From the NCBI GenBank assembly GCA_905480575.1, contig CAJQQZ010000010.1, forward strand, positions 1 through 50,046: a DNA stretch of 50,046 bases, written 5' to 3'. Source of the stretch: an uncultured Alphaproteobacteria bacterium (GTDB lineage Bacteria > Pseudomonadota > Alphaproteobacteria > UBA7985 > CAJQQZ01). Position 1 is the first letter of the stretch. The number at the start of each line of letters is the position of its first letter. The notes beneath the pieces are model-generated. The model did not search any database. It saw nothing but the letters and a program-made list of their open reading frames with translations, and was not told where the DNA came from. This document shows positions 1 to 9,083 of this stretch, piece by piece. A program made the translations under genes and the position numbers.

Positions 1-133
1 AGGACACGGCTTTCCAGCCAAGTCCTGGCTCAGAACAGCTTTGGAACAAGCCAGAAAACTGATCCGTTATGACCCGGAAGTGATGGTGAAAATCCTAAAG
101 CCAGCTATCGATAAATCAAAAAGAGTCGGGTAG
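1..133 (+). CDS. 3' end of an unidentified protein
   Basis: Reading from base 2 gives 43 codons ending in TAG at 131-133. The tail is basic and helix-like, with lysines and arginines spread through it (ending KSKRVG). The start lies outside the window. I do not recognise the family. It precedes ahcY by 119 bases. That gap shows no terminator I can support and no SAH riboswitch, so read-through into ahcY is possible but not shown. Confidence reflects the uninterrupted reading frame and protein-like composition only. Confidence 0.45.
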   Translation, partial: GHGFPAKSWLRTALEQARKLIRYDPEVMVKILKPAIDKSKRVG

Positions 134-252
134 TATGACAAAAAGCTGCACCTACGTTGCTATCCCCTTGTAAATTAAGACTTTGGGTTCTATTTAGCGC
201 CTAAGATCTTACGCTGATTCTTTCAGCCGCACCTAAATCACCGGAGACAATC

Positions 253-1548
253 ATGAGTAACTTCAGCGATTACAAAGTCGCAGACATGAGTCAGGCTAAC
301 TTTGGCCGCCATGAAATCGACATCGCAGAAACCGAAATGCCAGGCCTAATGGCGCTTCGTGAAGAATATGCTGGCAAGAAGCCATTAGAAGGTGCCCGCA
401 TCGCCGGCTGTCTTCATATGACAATTCAGACAGCGGTTTTGATGGAGACCTTGATTGACCTCGGCGCGACTGTTCGCTGGTCATCTTGCAACATCTTCTC
501 AACCCAGGACCACGCCGCCGCTGCTATGGCGGCCGCTGAAATTCCTGTTTTTGCTTGGAAAGGCGAAACAGAGGAAGAATTTTGGTGGTGTATCGAGCAA
601 ACAATCACTGGCCCAGACGGCTGGACACCAAACATGATTTTGGACGATGGTGGTGATCTCACAATCCTCATGCACGATAAATATCCAGAAATGATGAAAG
701 ACATCAAAGGTCTTTCCGAAGAAACAACAACGGGTGTTCACCGCCTTTACGAGATGGAAAAAGCCGGAACCCTTATGGTTCCAGCCATCAACGTGAACGA
801 TTCTGTTACCAAGTCTAAATTCGACAACCTCTATGGTTGTCGCGAATCACTCGTTGATGCGATCCGCCGTGCTACTGACGTTATGATGTCTGGTAAGGTC
901 GCTGTTGTCGCTGGTTTCGGTGATGTCGGCAAAGGCTCTGCTGCAAGCTTGCGCAACGCCGGTTGCCGTGTTCTCGTGACGGAAGCTGATCCAATCTGTG
1001 CGCTGCAAGCCGCCATGGAAGGCTATGAGGTCGTCACAATGGATGATGCCGCCTCCCGTGCCCACATCTTTGTAACCGCTACCGGCAACCTTGATATCAT
1101 CACCGTTGACCACATGCGTCAGATGAATGATCGCGCCATTGTTTGTAACATTGGCCACTTTGATTCTGAAATTCAGATCGCAGCGCTCAAGAACTTCAAA
1201 TGGACCAACATCAAGCCACAGGTTGATGAGGTCGAGTTCCCAGACGGTAAGAAATTGCTTGTTCTTGCTGAAGGTCGTTTGGTCAACCTCGGTTGTGCAA
1301 CAGGTCACCCAAGCTTCGTGATGTCAGCCTCATTTACCAACCAGGTGTTGGCGCAGATTGAACTTTGGCATAACCACGCAAACTATGAGCGTAAAGTTTA
1401 CGTCCTTCCTAAGAAACTGGACGAAAAAGTGGCTGCTCTTCACCTGAAGAAAGTTGGCGCTCAGCTCACTAAACTCAGCCAGGAGCAAGCGGAATACATC
1501 GGCGTTGGATCAGAAGGTCCATTCAAGCCAGATCACTACCGCTACTAA
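253..1548 (+). CDS. ahcY: Adenosylhomocysteinase (S-adenosylhomocysteine hydrolase)
   Basis: This 431-residue cytosolic enzyme splits S-adenosylhomocysteine into adenosine and homocysteine, clearing the product inhibitor of methyltransferases and feeding the methionine cycle. Visible hallmarks are the substrate-domain stretch [15 protein letters not shown], the [11 protein letters not shown] segment with the substrate-binding lysine, the NAD Rossmann motif [11 protein letters not shown], and the C-terminal FKPDHYRY that closes the neighbouring subunit's cofactor site. The length matches the family, and no internal defect is seen. The ATG follows a GGAGA ribosome site at 242-246. A strong terminator follows, so it is probably transcribed apart from tsaE. 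In related alphaproteobacteria ahcY also lies near tsaE. Confidence 0.98.
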   Translation: MSNFSDYKVADMSQANFGRHEIDIAETEMPGLMALREEYAGKKPLEGARIAGCLHMTIQTAVLMETLIDLGATVRWSSCNIFSTQDHAAAAMAAAEIPVFAWKGETEEEFWWCIEQTITGPDGWTPNMILDDGGDLTILMHDKYPEMMKDIKGLSEETTTGVHRLYEMEKAGTLMVPAINVNDSVTKSKFDNLYGCRESLVDAIRRATDVMMSGKVAVVAGFGDVGKGSAASLRNAGCRVLVTEADPICALQAAMEGYEVVTMDDAASRAHIFVTATGNLDIITVDHMRQMNDRAIVCNIGHFDSEIQIAALKNFKWTNIKPQVDEVEFPDGKKLLVLAEGRLVNLGCATGHPSFVMSASFTNQVLAQIELWHNHANYERKVYVLPKKLDEKVAALHLKKVGAQLTKLSQEQAEYIGVGSEGPFKPDHYRY

Positions 1549-1572
1549 ATCCTTCGGAATTTCAGTTGAGAC

Positions 1573-1608
1573 AAGGCCTTTCGACGCTGTCGGAAGGCCT
1601 TTTTCTTT
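1573..1608 (+). terminator. Rho-independent terminator of ahcY
   Basis: A 13-bp stem (1573-1585 with 1589-1601, one G-T wobble) closes a 3-base loop and runs into TTTTCTTTT. It lies 25 bases after the ahcY stop and before the tsaE start. Confidence 0.9.
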
Positions 1609-1650
1609 TCCGGCTTTGATTCCTTGCCGATTCCCACTATTTTCAAATCC

Positions 1651-2139
1651 ATGAATTCCGCTCACATATCTATCAAAAATCAAGACGCGACCAGACGGTT
1701 TGCTGGCTTGCTTGGCGGCTTGCTGGAAGCGGGTGACGTCTTATTGCTGGAAGGCGATTTGGGCGCGGGGAAATCCGCCCTTGCAAGAGCCATCATTCAA
1801 ACTATGCCAGATACAAGCGGGCGGATCGTTCTTAATGAAGAAGTTCCCTCCCCCACTTTCACAATTGTGCAAACCTATGAACGTGAAGTGGCTGAGGTTT
1901 GGCATTTTGACCTTTACCGTCTGAGCGATGCGGAAGAGCTCTACGAAATCGGGATAGAAGAAGCTTTGGCCAATCACATATCGCTCATTGAATGGCCAGA
2001 TCGTCTGGCACACTTGAAACCACTAGAGTTTCTGGAGATAGTGATCGGCTTTGGAACCGAAGAAGAAGCAAGAGCGTTGGAGCTCTCCGGCACCAAAAAC
2101 TGGCGATCCAGGCTAGAAACTTTGGCTGCTTTTTCATGA
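1651..2139 (+). CDS. tsaE: tRNA threonylcarbamoyladenosine biosynthesis ATPase TsaE
   Basis: This small P-loop ATPase works with TsaB and TsaD to form threonylcarbamoyladenosine at position 37 of tRNAs that read ANN codons. It has 162 residues, with Walker A GDLGAGKS at about 35-42, the SPTFTIVQTY segment at about 70-80 and the HFDLYRL motif typical of YjeE/TsaE. An in-frame TTG at 1624 would add nine residues. I prefer the ATG at 1651 because it gives the usual family N-terminus. Its TGA overlaps the ATG of addB (ATGA at 2136-2139), implying translational coupling. In many alphaproteobacteria amgK and murU lie between tsaE and addB. They are absent here. Confidence 0.93.
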   Translation: MNSAHISIKNQDATRRFAGLLGGLLEAGDVLLLEGDLGAGKSALARAIIQTMPDTSGRIVLNEEVPSPTFTIVQTYEREVAEVWHFDLYRLSDAEELYEIGIEEALANHISLIEWPDRLAHLKPLEFLEIVIGFGTEEEARALELSGTKNWRSRLETLAAFS

Positions 2140-5100
2140 AGCCTAACCTATTCAATATTCCAAGCAATTTTCCTTTCGTCGATGCCTTGGCAACGACTCT
2201 TTTGGCGGAAACCGCCGATGATCCACTCAAGCTCAGCCGCTACCAAATTCTGTTGCCAACGCGTCGTGCCTGTAGAGCCTTACAAGAAGCCTTTCTGCGT
2301 TACAGCCAAGGCAGCACGGTTGTATTGCCCAAACTATCGCCTCTGGGTGATCTCGAATCTGATGAGTTAGAGTTCGACGCAATAGGCAGCGGACAAGAGC
2401 TTTCTGACATAGATTTGGATCCTCCGACGTCCTCTTTGACCCGGCAATTCCTTCTCTGTCAGTTGATCATGAGGCTGCCAGTCGCATCAGGTGGTGCAAA
2501 GGAAATCGATAGTGCGTTAGACCTGGCCAGTGAATTGGCACAACTGCTGGATCAAGTAGAAACTGAGGGCCTTGATTGGTCAGCGCTGGACAAACTTGTC
2601 GATAACGACCAACAAAACTACCAGGAACATTGGCAGAAGGTCCTGCAGTTCTTAACGATTGTTGCGGAAAGCTGGCCAAAGATCGAGGCATCTCTTGGAA
2701 CGCTCGGCCCCGCTACAAGACGCCGGAATCTCCTTGAGCGTCAGCGCCAATTTTGGGCATCAAAAACCGGTGGTGACCCCGTTATCGTCGCGGGTTCAAC
2801 AGGCTCTATTCCCGCCGTCGCCGATCTCATAAAGACCATTGCCTCTCTTCCAAACGGACGGATCGTTTTGCCTGGTCTGGAGCAACATCACAGTGAGGAT
2901 CGTTGGTCCATCATTCAAGAAGATCCAAGCCATCCCCAGTTTGGCCTCGCCAAACTGCTCTCCTTTCTCGAATGCCACCCAAAACAGGTGGACGAGTGGC
3001 AACTGGACAAAACTCTGAAACGTGCTGACGATCAAAGAGGGAGATTTCTATCTGCGGTCATGTTGCCTGCTGTCGAGACTTCATACTGGAAAGAAGCAAT
3101 CCCGGAGAATGACAAGGAACCCACAAAAAGCAGTTTAGAAAACGTTGAGCTGATAGAATGTGCCCAATCAGAGGAGGAAGCAGGTGTCATTGCTCTAATC
3201 CTGAGGCAAGCGCTGGAGACACCCAATCAAACCGCGGCACTCATCACACCCGATAGAGACTTGGCACGCAGGACAGCGGCCATATTAGAACGCTGGCAAA
3301 TACAGGTCGACGATTCCGCTGGCCAGCCCCTGTCAAATACCAAAGTTGGTACTTTCGTCCGTCTCATCGCCTGGGCCGCTGTGGAGGACTTCTCGCCGAG
3401 CCGGTTGCTCTCCTTGATTAAGCACCCGCTCGTGCAACTGCGGATCGAAGAACAGAGCGTCAAGTACCTCATTCGCTTATTAGAACTCCAAAGTTTACGT
3501 GGTGCCAGACCGGCACCCGGCCTTCGCGCCCTAAAACAAAAGCTGTCAAAAGATAAAGATCAGGAACTGATGAAGTTTTTGGAGGAATTGGAGAAACTTT
3601 CACTGCCTTTTTCTTCAGCTCTTTCCAAAGGCTCCAACCTCTTTGAACTGCTGACTGCTCATTTGAAACTCGCCGAGGCACTTTGCGCGCCGGAAGATAA
3701 GGATGATCACCCTCTTTGGCGAGGCGATGACGGCAATGCCCTCAACGCATTCTTTGCGGAATTGTTGCAAACAGCAGAGGCTGCCGGCGCAGGTTTGGGC
3801 GCCATTAATGCGACCTCCTACCCAACTTTGCTTGAAAACCTTATGCAAAAGCAAACGGTGCGCCCTCGTTTCGGCACGCACCCACGGCTAGCAATCTGGG
3901 GAACAATCGAGGGGCGTTTACAACAAGCTGATGTCCTGGTTCTCGGTGGTCTCAATGAGAACACCTGGCCCAAAGAAAGTGATCCCGGCCCCTGGATGAG
4001 CCGCGCTATGCGACGGGACTTTGGGCTGCCACCCGTGGAGCGCAAGATCGGGCTGTCCGCACACGATTTTTGCCAGGCCTTTAATGCAAGACATGTTTAT
4101 CTAACACGCAGTTTGAAAGTCGGTGGAGCCCCCGCTATCTCGTCGCGGTGGCTCATGCGCATTTCATGCCTCCTGGACGCATCTACTATTGGTCGGGATT
4201 TCATCACAGCCTCGAAAACCCCTTGGCGACAATGGCTGGAAGAGCTGAATTCCAACCAAGAGGCCAACCAGATAATCGAACGTCCCGCCCCTCGCCCCCC
4301 CGTTAACAAACGTTTGCGCGACATCACCGTGACTGAAGTTGAAACTTGGCAAAAGAACCCTTATGCCATCTATGCGAAGAAGCTGTTGAACCTACGCCAG
4401 CTGGACCCGTTGGATGCTGATCCAGGTGCTGCAGAGAAGGGAACGCTGATCCACGAAGCGCTTGAAATCTTTGTGAAACGTTACCCAACTGATCTGCCGC
4501 CCAACCCAAAACAAGTCCTCAAAGAAATCGGCGAGGAGGTTTTTGAGGAATGGCTGGATCGCCCCTCTATCTGGGCGTTCTGGTGGCCAAGGTTCGACCG
4601 AATAGTCGATTGGTTTATCGACCAAGAACAAATTTTGCGGGCCACCACCAAAATCTCGTCAGTTGAGAAACGCGGTAAAATGGTTTTGCCCAGCGCCATC
4701 GGTGAGTTTGAGTTAAGAGGCATCGCCGACCGCATCAACATTCTGGATGATGATAGTCTGGCGGTGATCGACTACAAGACTGGTACAGTCCCTTCCAAAA
4801 CCGACGTAAAGAACGGATCGTCACCACAGCTTCCTTTAGAGGCCGCGATGTTAGCCGAAGGTCAGTTCTCGACGATACCGAATGCGCAAGTATCATATTT
4901 GGCTTATTGGGCGCTGAAAGGCGGCGTTCCTGCGGGTAGGATAGAAATCAGAGGTGAAGGCGACGAGGTTGTTGATCTGGCTGACCAAGCCATTGCAAAT
5001 TTGAAACGTCTCATCGATCTTTATCACCAGGAAGAAACTGCATTCGCTGCCGTGGCTCCCGAAGAAGGTGGTCCCGCCTACGACCCCTACGTTCACCTAT

Positions 5101-5153
5101 CGAGAGCCAAAGAATGGTATGGTGTCAGCCAGGAGGCAGAGATTAATGAATGA
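2136..5153 (+). CDS. addB: Double-strand break repair protein AddB
   Basis: AddB is the second nuclease and scaffold subunit of the AddAB helicase-nuclease, which resects double-strand breaks for RecA-dependent repair. The product has 1005 residues. The inactive helicase-like fold fills most of it, and the C-terminal PD-(D/E)XK nuclease motif IDYKTG is at about 878-883, followed by a QLPLEAAM helix. The cysteines that hold the iron-sulfur cluster in Firmicute AddB are absent: the expected first site reads WQKNPYAIYAKK and the tail has no cysteine, as is common in alphaproteobacterial AddB. The ATG overlaps the tsaE stop. The gene overlaps addA by 8 bases. Upstream in-frame codons would run far into tsaE and are rejected. 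Confidence 0.95.
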   Translation: MKPNLFNIPSNFPFVDALATTLLAETADDPLKLSRYQILLPTRRACRALQEAFLRYSQGSTVVLPKLSPLGDLESDELEFDAIGSGQELSDIDLDPPTSSLTRQFLLCQLIMRLPVASGGAKEIDSALDLASELAQLLDQVETEGLDWSALDKLVDNDQQNYQEHWQKVLQFLTIVAESWPKIEASLGTLGPATRRRNLLERQRQFWASKTGGDPVIVAGSTGSIPAVADLIKTIASLPNGRIVLPGLEQHHSEDRWSIIQEDPSHPQFGLAKLLSFLECHPKQVDEWQLDKTLKRADDQRGRFLSAVMLPAVETSYWKEAIPENDKEPTKSSLENVELIECAQSEEEAGVIALILRQALETPNQTAALITPDRDLARRTAAILERWQIQVDDSAGQPLSNTKVGTFVRLIAWAAVEDFSPSRLLSLIKHPLVQLRIEEQSVKYLIRLLELQSLRGARPAPGLRALKQKLSKDKDQELMKFLEELEKLSLPFSSALSKGSNLFELLTAHLKLAEALCAPEDKDDHPLWRGDDGNALNAFFAELLQTAEAAGAGLGAINATSYPTLLENLMQKQTVRPRFGTHPRLAIWGTIEGRLQQADVLVLGGLNENTWPKESDPGPWMSRAMRRDFGLPPVERKIGLSAHDFCQAFNARHVYLTRSLKVGGAPAISSRWLMRISCLLDASTIGRDFITASKTPWRQWLEELNSNQEANQIIERPAPRPPVNKRLRDITVTEVETWQKNPYAIYAKKLLNLRQLDPLDADPGAAEKGTLIHEALEIFVKRYPTDLPPNPKQVLKEIGEEVFEEWLDRPSIWAFWWPRFDRIVDWFIDQEQILRATTKISSVEKRGKMVLPSAIGEFELRGIADRINILDDDSLAVIDYKTGTVPSKTDVKNGSSPQLPLEAAMLAEGQFSTIPNAQVSYLAYWALKGGVPAGRIEIRGEGDEVVDLADQAIANLKRLIDLYHQEETAFAAVAPEEGGPAYDPYVHLSRAKEWYGVSQEAEINE

Positions 5154-8100
5154 TCTAACGCCTCTTGATCCAAAAGAAATCATCCGTTCCGCAACCACCT
5201 ACCAACGACAAGCCGCTGACCCCACCGCGTCCGTATTAGTGAACGCATCTGCGGGAACCGGCAAAACCAAAGTCCTCACCGACCGGATCTTAGGCCTTTT
5301 GCTGACCGGTTCGACTCCTGACAAGATTCTAGCGCTTACCTTCACGAAAGCCGCAGCCGGAGAAATGCACGAGCGCTTGCTCAAAAGACTTGCCCATTGG
5401 GCCATTTGTAAACAAGACGAGCTCGCGGCTGAGATCACCCAACTCACGGAAAAAGACGCCAGTCTGGATGAGATCAATCAAGCACAATCCTTGTTTGCTC
5501 AAGTTTTGGACACACCAGGTGGCCTGAAAATTCAAACGATCCACTCTTTCTGTCAATCTTTGCTCGCAAGGTTTCCTTTAGAAGCTGACCTTCCGCCCAA
5601 TTTCCAACTCATCGAAGACAGAACCGTATCAGAGCTGCTTCGAAATGCGCAAGAACGGGTTCTTCATCAAGCACACCGTGCACCTAACTCTGCCCTCGCA
5701 TTGGCAGTGCTTCGTCTCTCTGCGCAAATGCAGGACGTTCAATTTTCGGAGCTCATGGCTAAAGTCGCTAGTAGTCGCCGACGGATTGAAGCTTTCCTGC
5801 GAAATTATGGCGGTGTGATCGGAGCGATCGCAACACTCAAAGAGACCTTGGGCGTAGACCAAAATGACACTGCGCCCAAAATCATTGACGATCTGTTGTC
5901 TACAAATTTTCTTTCTGATCTGCAGCGGATTGGCAGAAACCTCATTGCATCGGACAAGGCCACCACCATTAAACGGGGAAATGAGCTTCTTCTTTGGCTT
6001 TCCCTAGATGAAGCCGAAAGACGTTCATCGATCACCCAGCTTTTTGATTGGTTCCTCACCAAAGGGAAATCAGACGAAGAGTTGGCCCACAAGCTCAGAA
6101 AAACTCTCGCCACTCGCGATATCGCCAAGAAACACCCCGAAGATTATGAACGTTTGAACGAATTGGCTGATGAAGTTTTTGCCTTCTACAACAAGATTAA
6201 AAACCTCAGATTAGTGGAAATCAATGAAGCTCTCCTGACTGTCGCTGAAGCCGTTCTCAGCGACTATGGTCGTGCAAAGGCCGCTCGTATTGCACTGGAT
6301 TACGAAGACCTGATTGCCAAATCAGCCAATCTTCTCTCCGCCAAGCATGGCATGGCTTGGGTGATGTACAAGCTCGACGGCGGCATCAATCACGTTCTCA
6401 TTGATGAAGCTCAGGACACCAGCCCAGAACAATGGCAAATCGTCCAACGCATCACAGATGATTTCTTTTCAGGCGACCAAGGCAAAGACCTTCGTACTTT
6501 GTTTGCCGTTGGTGATTTCAAGCAATCAATTTTCAGCTTCCAAGGTGCCAACCCAGCCGAACTTGGCCGAATGAGAGACTATTTCGGAGAGAAGGTGACT
6601 GCCGCCGATTTGATCTGGCGTCCCGTTAATCTTGATGCCTCTTTCCGCTCAGCCCCTGGAATTTTAGGTCTGGTTGACCAAGTCTTTTCCCAAAGTACCG
6701 CTGGACGGGGACTATTTCTTCCCGGCGAACAACAAAGCGACTGGCGTCGACATCTGGCCTCTCGTCAGGGGCACGAAAGCCAGATCGAACTCTGGCCTTT
6801 GGTTGAAGCTCAAGAAGTTGATGGTCAGGGATCTGCTGCATCGTCAAGCAGCCTGGACACATCAACTCAGCTTGCTCAAAAGATTGCCGATAGGATCCAC
6901 CACCTTTGCTTAAGTGACGACGGCATCAATGATCCAAATTCCTGGCTGCCCAGCAAAAAACGTCGATTGGAACCGGGCGACTTCATGATCCTGCTGCAAA
7001 AGCGGGGAAGTTTCGCGAGTTTGTTAAACAGATCGCTACGCCGAAAGGGAATACCGGTCGCCGGTCTCGATAGATTGGCTCTCGCCCAACACTTGGCAGT
7101 TGAAGATCTCGTCGCTTTGGGTCGAAGTCTGCTCTTGCCAGAAGATGATCTGACATTGGCTACTGTTTTGAAGGGGCCTTTCCTTGGTCTGACTGAGGAT
7201 GAGCTTTACTGGTTGGCCGCCGCGCGTGGTGAGGATCGCCTTTGGGCAACCCTTTACCTACGGAGCATCAAAACCGACGTCTATCAAAGAGCCTACAACG
7301 AACTGTCTAGCTTGGCATCCATTGCCTTGTCACGTCCGCCCTACGAATTCTTCTGCCACCTGCTGTATGGCTTGGGAGGTCTCGGGAAACTAACCGCGCG
7401 TATGGGTGAAGAAGCGGCCGATCCTGTGCAGGAGTTTCTATCTCTCGCGCTCAATTATGAGCGCGAACACCCTCCTTCATTGGAAGGCTTCCTACATTGG
7501 TTCACCAAGGGCAGTGAAGAAGTCAAACGCGACATGGACCAAAGCCATGGCGAAGTACGGATCATGACTGTCCACGGTTCCAAGGGGCTGCAGTCACCAG
7601 TTGTCGTCCTGGCGGACAGCCATCTGCCTGTCCGATTTAGGGAAACGTTTTTCTGGAAAGGCGATCCACAGAACGAAAGCCTAATTTGGGTCCCTGCTTC
7701 TGATCAAGACAGTCGGGAGAGCCGCGCGCTCCGCAACAAAGCACGAGGGGAAATCGAAGAAGAAAAACACCGTTTGCTCTATGTTGGCCTCACGCGAGCC
7801 GAGGATCGCCTTTGGATAACCGGCATCAAACAGCAGAAGTCTTCCAAAGGCTCAACGTGGCATTCAATTTGCGGAAACTCATTGCAAGAACTCGGTGCGG
7901 AAACCAAACAGATCAATGAGGACGAGTTGCTCTGTCTCATTAACAATTGGTCGGAGCGTCCGAATGCTACTCAGCGCCAAGAAGCTGCCAATGAAAATGA
8001 AAAGATCCCTTCTTTGCCCGAATGGTTCAGAACAATGCCCAATGCCGAGCCATCCCCGCCATCCCCTCTTGCCGCTTCTCGTCCAGAAGATGAGCCTGCG

Positions 8101-8601
8101 GGAAACTCCCCGCTGAAAAAACTCGGGCGGACCACAGGCATCAAACGCGGCATCCTGACACACTCATTACTAGAACATCTCCCGGCATTGCCAAAAGAAC
8201 GATGGGAAGCCGCTTGTGATCATTACTTGAAAAAGCCGGGTCACAGTTTGGAAGCAGAGATAAATATGGAGATAAAGCAAGAAGTTTTATCAGTGCTGAA
8301 CCATCCAGAGTTTGGCAAACTATTCTCCGCTGACACACAAACAGAAGTACCTCTCGTCGGTCTGGTTGGCCATGATGTTGTTTCAGGGAGAATCGACCGC
8401 TTGCTGGTCACTGAAAGTGAGGTTTGGGTGTTGGATTATAAGACAAACCGCCCTTCCCCCGCAACCAGCGACAAGGTTCCGTCTGTCTATCGCAAGCAAC
8501 TTTCAAACTACAAAGAACTGCTGAAGCCCGTCTATCCAAACAAGTTGATAAGAACCTTCCTACTTTGGACAGATGAAACTAATTTGATGGAAATAATCTA
8601 A
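5146..8601 (+). CDS. addA: Double-strand break repair helicase-nuclease AddA
   Basis: AddA is the UvrD-like 3'-5' motor and nuclease subunit that pairs with AddB. The product has 1151 residues. Walker A is ASAGTGKT at about 34-41, motif II reads LIDEAQDTSPEQW, a helicase motif IV-VI region contains TVHGSKGLQ and YVGLTRAEDRL, and the C-terminal RecB-type nuclease motif LDYKTN is at about 1096-1101. The start is set by a near-perfect AGGAGG at 5131-5136, nine bases before the ATG at 5146. Longer in-frame starts inside addB lack such a site. It overlaps addB by 8 bases. A hairpin directly follows the stop. Confidence 0.96.
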   Translation: MNDLTPLDPKEIIRSATTYQRQAADPTASVLVNASAGTGKTKVLTDRILGLLLTGSTPDKILALTFTKAAAGEMHERLLKRLAHWAICKQDELAAEITQLTEKDASLDEINQAQSLFAQVLDTPGGLKIQTIHSFCQSLLARFPLEADLPPNFQLIEDRTVSELLRNAQERVLHQAHRAPNSALALAVLRLSAQMQDVQFSELMAKVASSRRRIEAFLRNYGGVIGAIATLKETLGVDQNDTAPKIIDDLLSTNFLSDLQRIGRNLIASDKATTIKRGNELLLWLSLDEAERRSSITQLFDWFLTKGKSDEELAHKLRKTLATRDIAKKHPEDYERLNELADEVFAFYNKIKNLRLVEINEALLTVAEAVLSDYGRAKAARIALDYEDLIAKSANLLSAKHGMAWVMYKLDGGINHVLIDEAQDTSPEQWQIVQRITDDFFSGDQGKDLRTLFAVGDFKQSIFSFQGANPAELGRMRDYFGEKVTAADLIWRPVNLDASFRSAPGILGLVDQVFSQSTAGRGLFLPGEQQSDWRRHLASRQGHESQIELWPLVEAQEVDGQGSAASSSSLDTSTQLAQKIADRIHHLCLSDDGINDPNSWLPSKKRRLEPGDFMILLQKRGSFASLLNRSLRRKGIPVAGLDRLALAQHLAVEDLVALGRSLLLPEDDLTLATVLKGPFLGLTEDELYWLAAARGEDRLWATLYLRSIKTDVYQRAYNELSSLASIALSRPPYEFFCHLLYGLGGLGKLTARMGEEAADPVQEFLSLALNYEREHPPSLEGFLHWFTKGSEEVKRDMDQSHGEVRIMTVHGSKGLQSPVVVLADSHLPVRFRETFFWKGDPQNESLIWVPASDQDSRESRALRNKARGEIEEEKHRLLYVGLTRAEDRLWITGIKQQKSSKGSTWHSICGNSLQELGAETKQINEDELLCLINNWSERPNATQRQEAANENEKIPSLPEWFRTMPNAEPSPPSPLAASRPEDEPAGNSPLKKLGRTTGIKRGILTHSLLEHLPALPKERWEAACDHYLKKPGHSLEAEINMEIKQEVLSVLNHPEFGKLFSADTQTEVPLVGLVGHDVVSGRIDRLLVTESEVWVLDYKTNRPSPATSDKVPSVYRKQLSNYKELLKPVYPNKLIRTFLLWTDETNLMEII

Positions 8602-8627
8602 AGGACTCCCAGATTTGTGGAGTCCTT
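8601..8627 (+). terminator. Hairpin directly after addA
   Basis: A perfect 9-bp stem (8601-8609 with 8619-8627) encloses a 9-base loop and starts on the last base of the addA stop codon. The following bases (ATCCTTGAC) lack a real T-run, so it may be a weak terminator or an RNA-end protector rather than a full intrinsic terminator. Confidence 0.5.
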
Positions 8628-8707
8628 ATCCTTGACGAATCGCTCGACTCTACCTAACTAAGGACCTTGCTTTCCCTCGGGAATTAAATTGGATAAGGAT
8701 AAAAATC

Positions 8708-9028
8708 ATGGCAACTGCTGCAGTAAACGACAGCGATTTCGAAGCCGAAGTGCTTAAATCAGACAAGCCAGTAGTGTTAGATTTCTGGGCAGAATGGTGT
8801 GGGCCTTGCAAAATGATCGCGCCTGCTTTGGAAGAAGTAGCATCCGAGATGAGCGATACTATTGCCGTGAGAAAACTTGACATCACAGCCAACCCAGCGA
8901 CGCCGGCCAAGTACGCTGTTCGTGGCATTCCAACGCTGATGCTGTTCAAAGATGGCGAAGTGGCGAGCACGAAAGTTGGCGCCCTTTCCAAGAGTCAGAT
9001 GATCGAGTGGATCAACTCAAGCATTTGA
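8708..9028 (+). CDS. trxA: Thioredoxin
   Basis: This 106-residue cytosolic thioredoxin reduces protein disulfides with electrons from thioredoxin reductase. The active site WCGPC is at 30-34, the cis-proline loop reads RGIPTLMLF, and the length is that of a single-domain thioredoxin without a signal peptide. It sits downstream of addA as in many alphaproteobacteria but about 100 bases away and behind a hairpin, so it probably has its own promoter. A strong terminator follows, shared with the oncoming folC gene. Confidence 0.97.
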   Translation: MATAAVNDSDFEAEVLKSDKPVVLDFWAEWCGPCKMIAPALEEVASEMSDTIAVRKLDITANPATPAKYAVRGIPTLMLFKDGEVASTKVGALSKSQMIEWINSSI

Positions 9029-9050
9029 TTTAGAACAAGAAACAACAAGA

Positions 9051-9083
9051 AAGCCCCGCGGTGAATTCGGCGGGGCTTTTTTT
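9051..9083 (+). terminator. Rho-independent terminator of trxA, facing folC
   Basis: A 9-bp GC-rich stem (AAGCCCCGC at 9051-9059 with its complement at 9070-9078) is followed by seven Ts at 9077-9083. The folC stop codon (minus strand, 9082-9084) touches the T-run. The stem can also serve folC, but its minus-strand tail is less T-rich. Confidence 0.9.

Noticed and set aside
134-252. SAH or SAM riboswitch upstream of ahcY
   Set aside because: I looked for the usual conserved core and paired elements and could not find them in these 119 bases.
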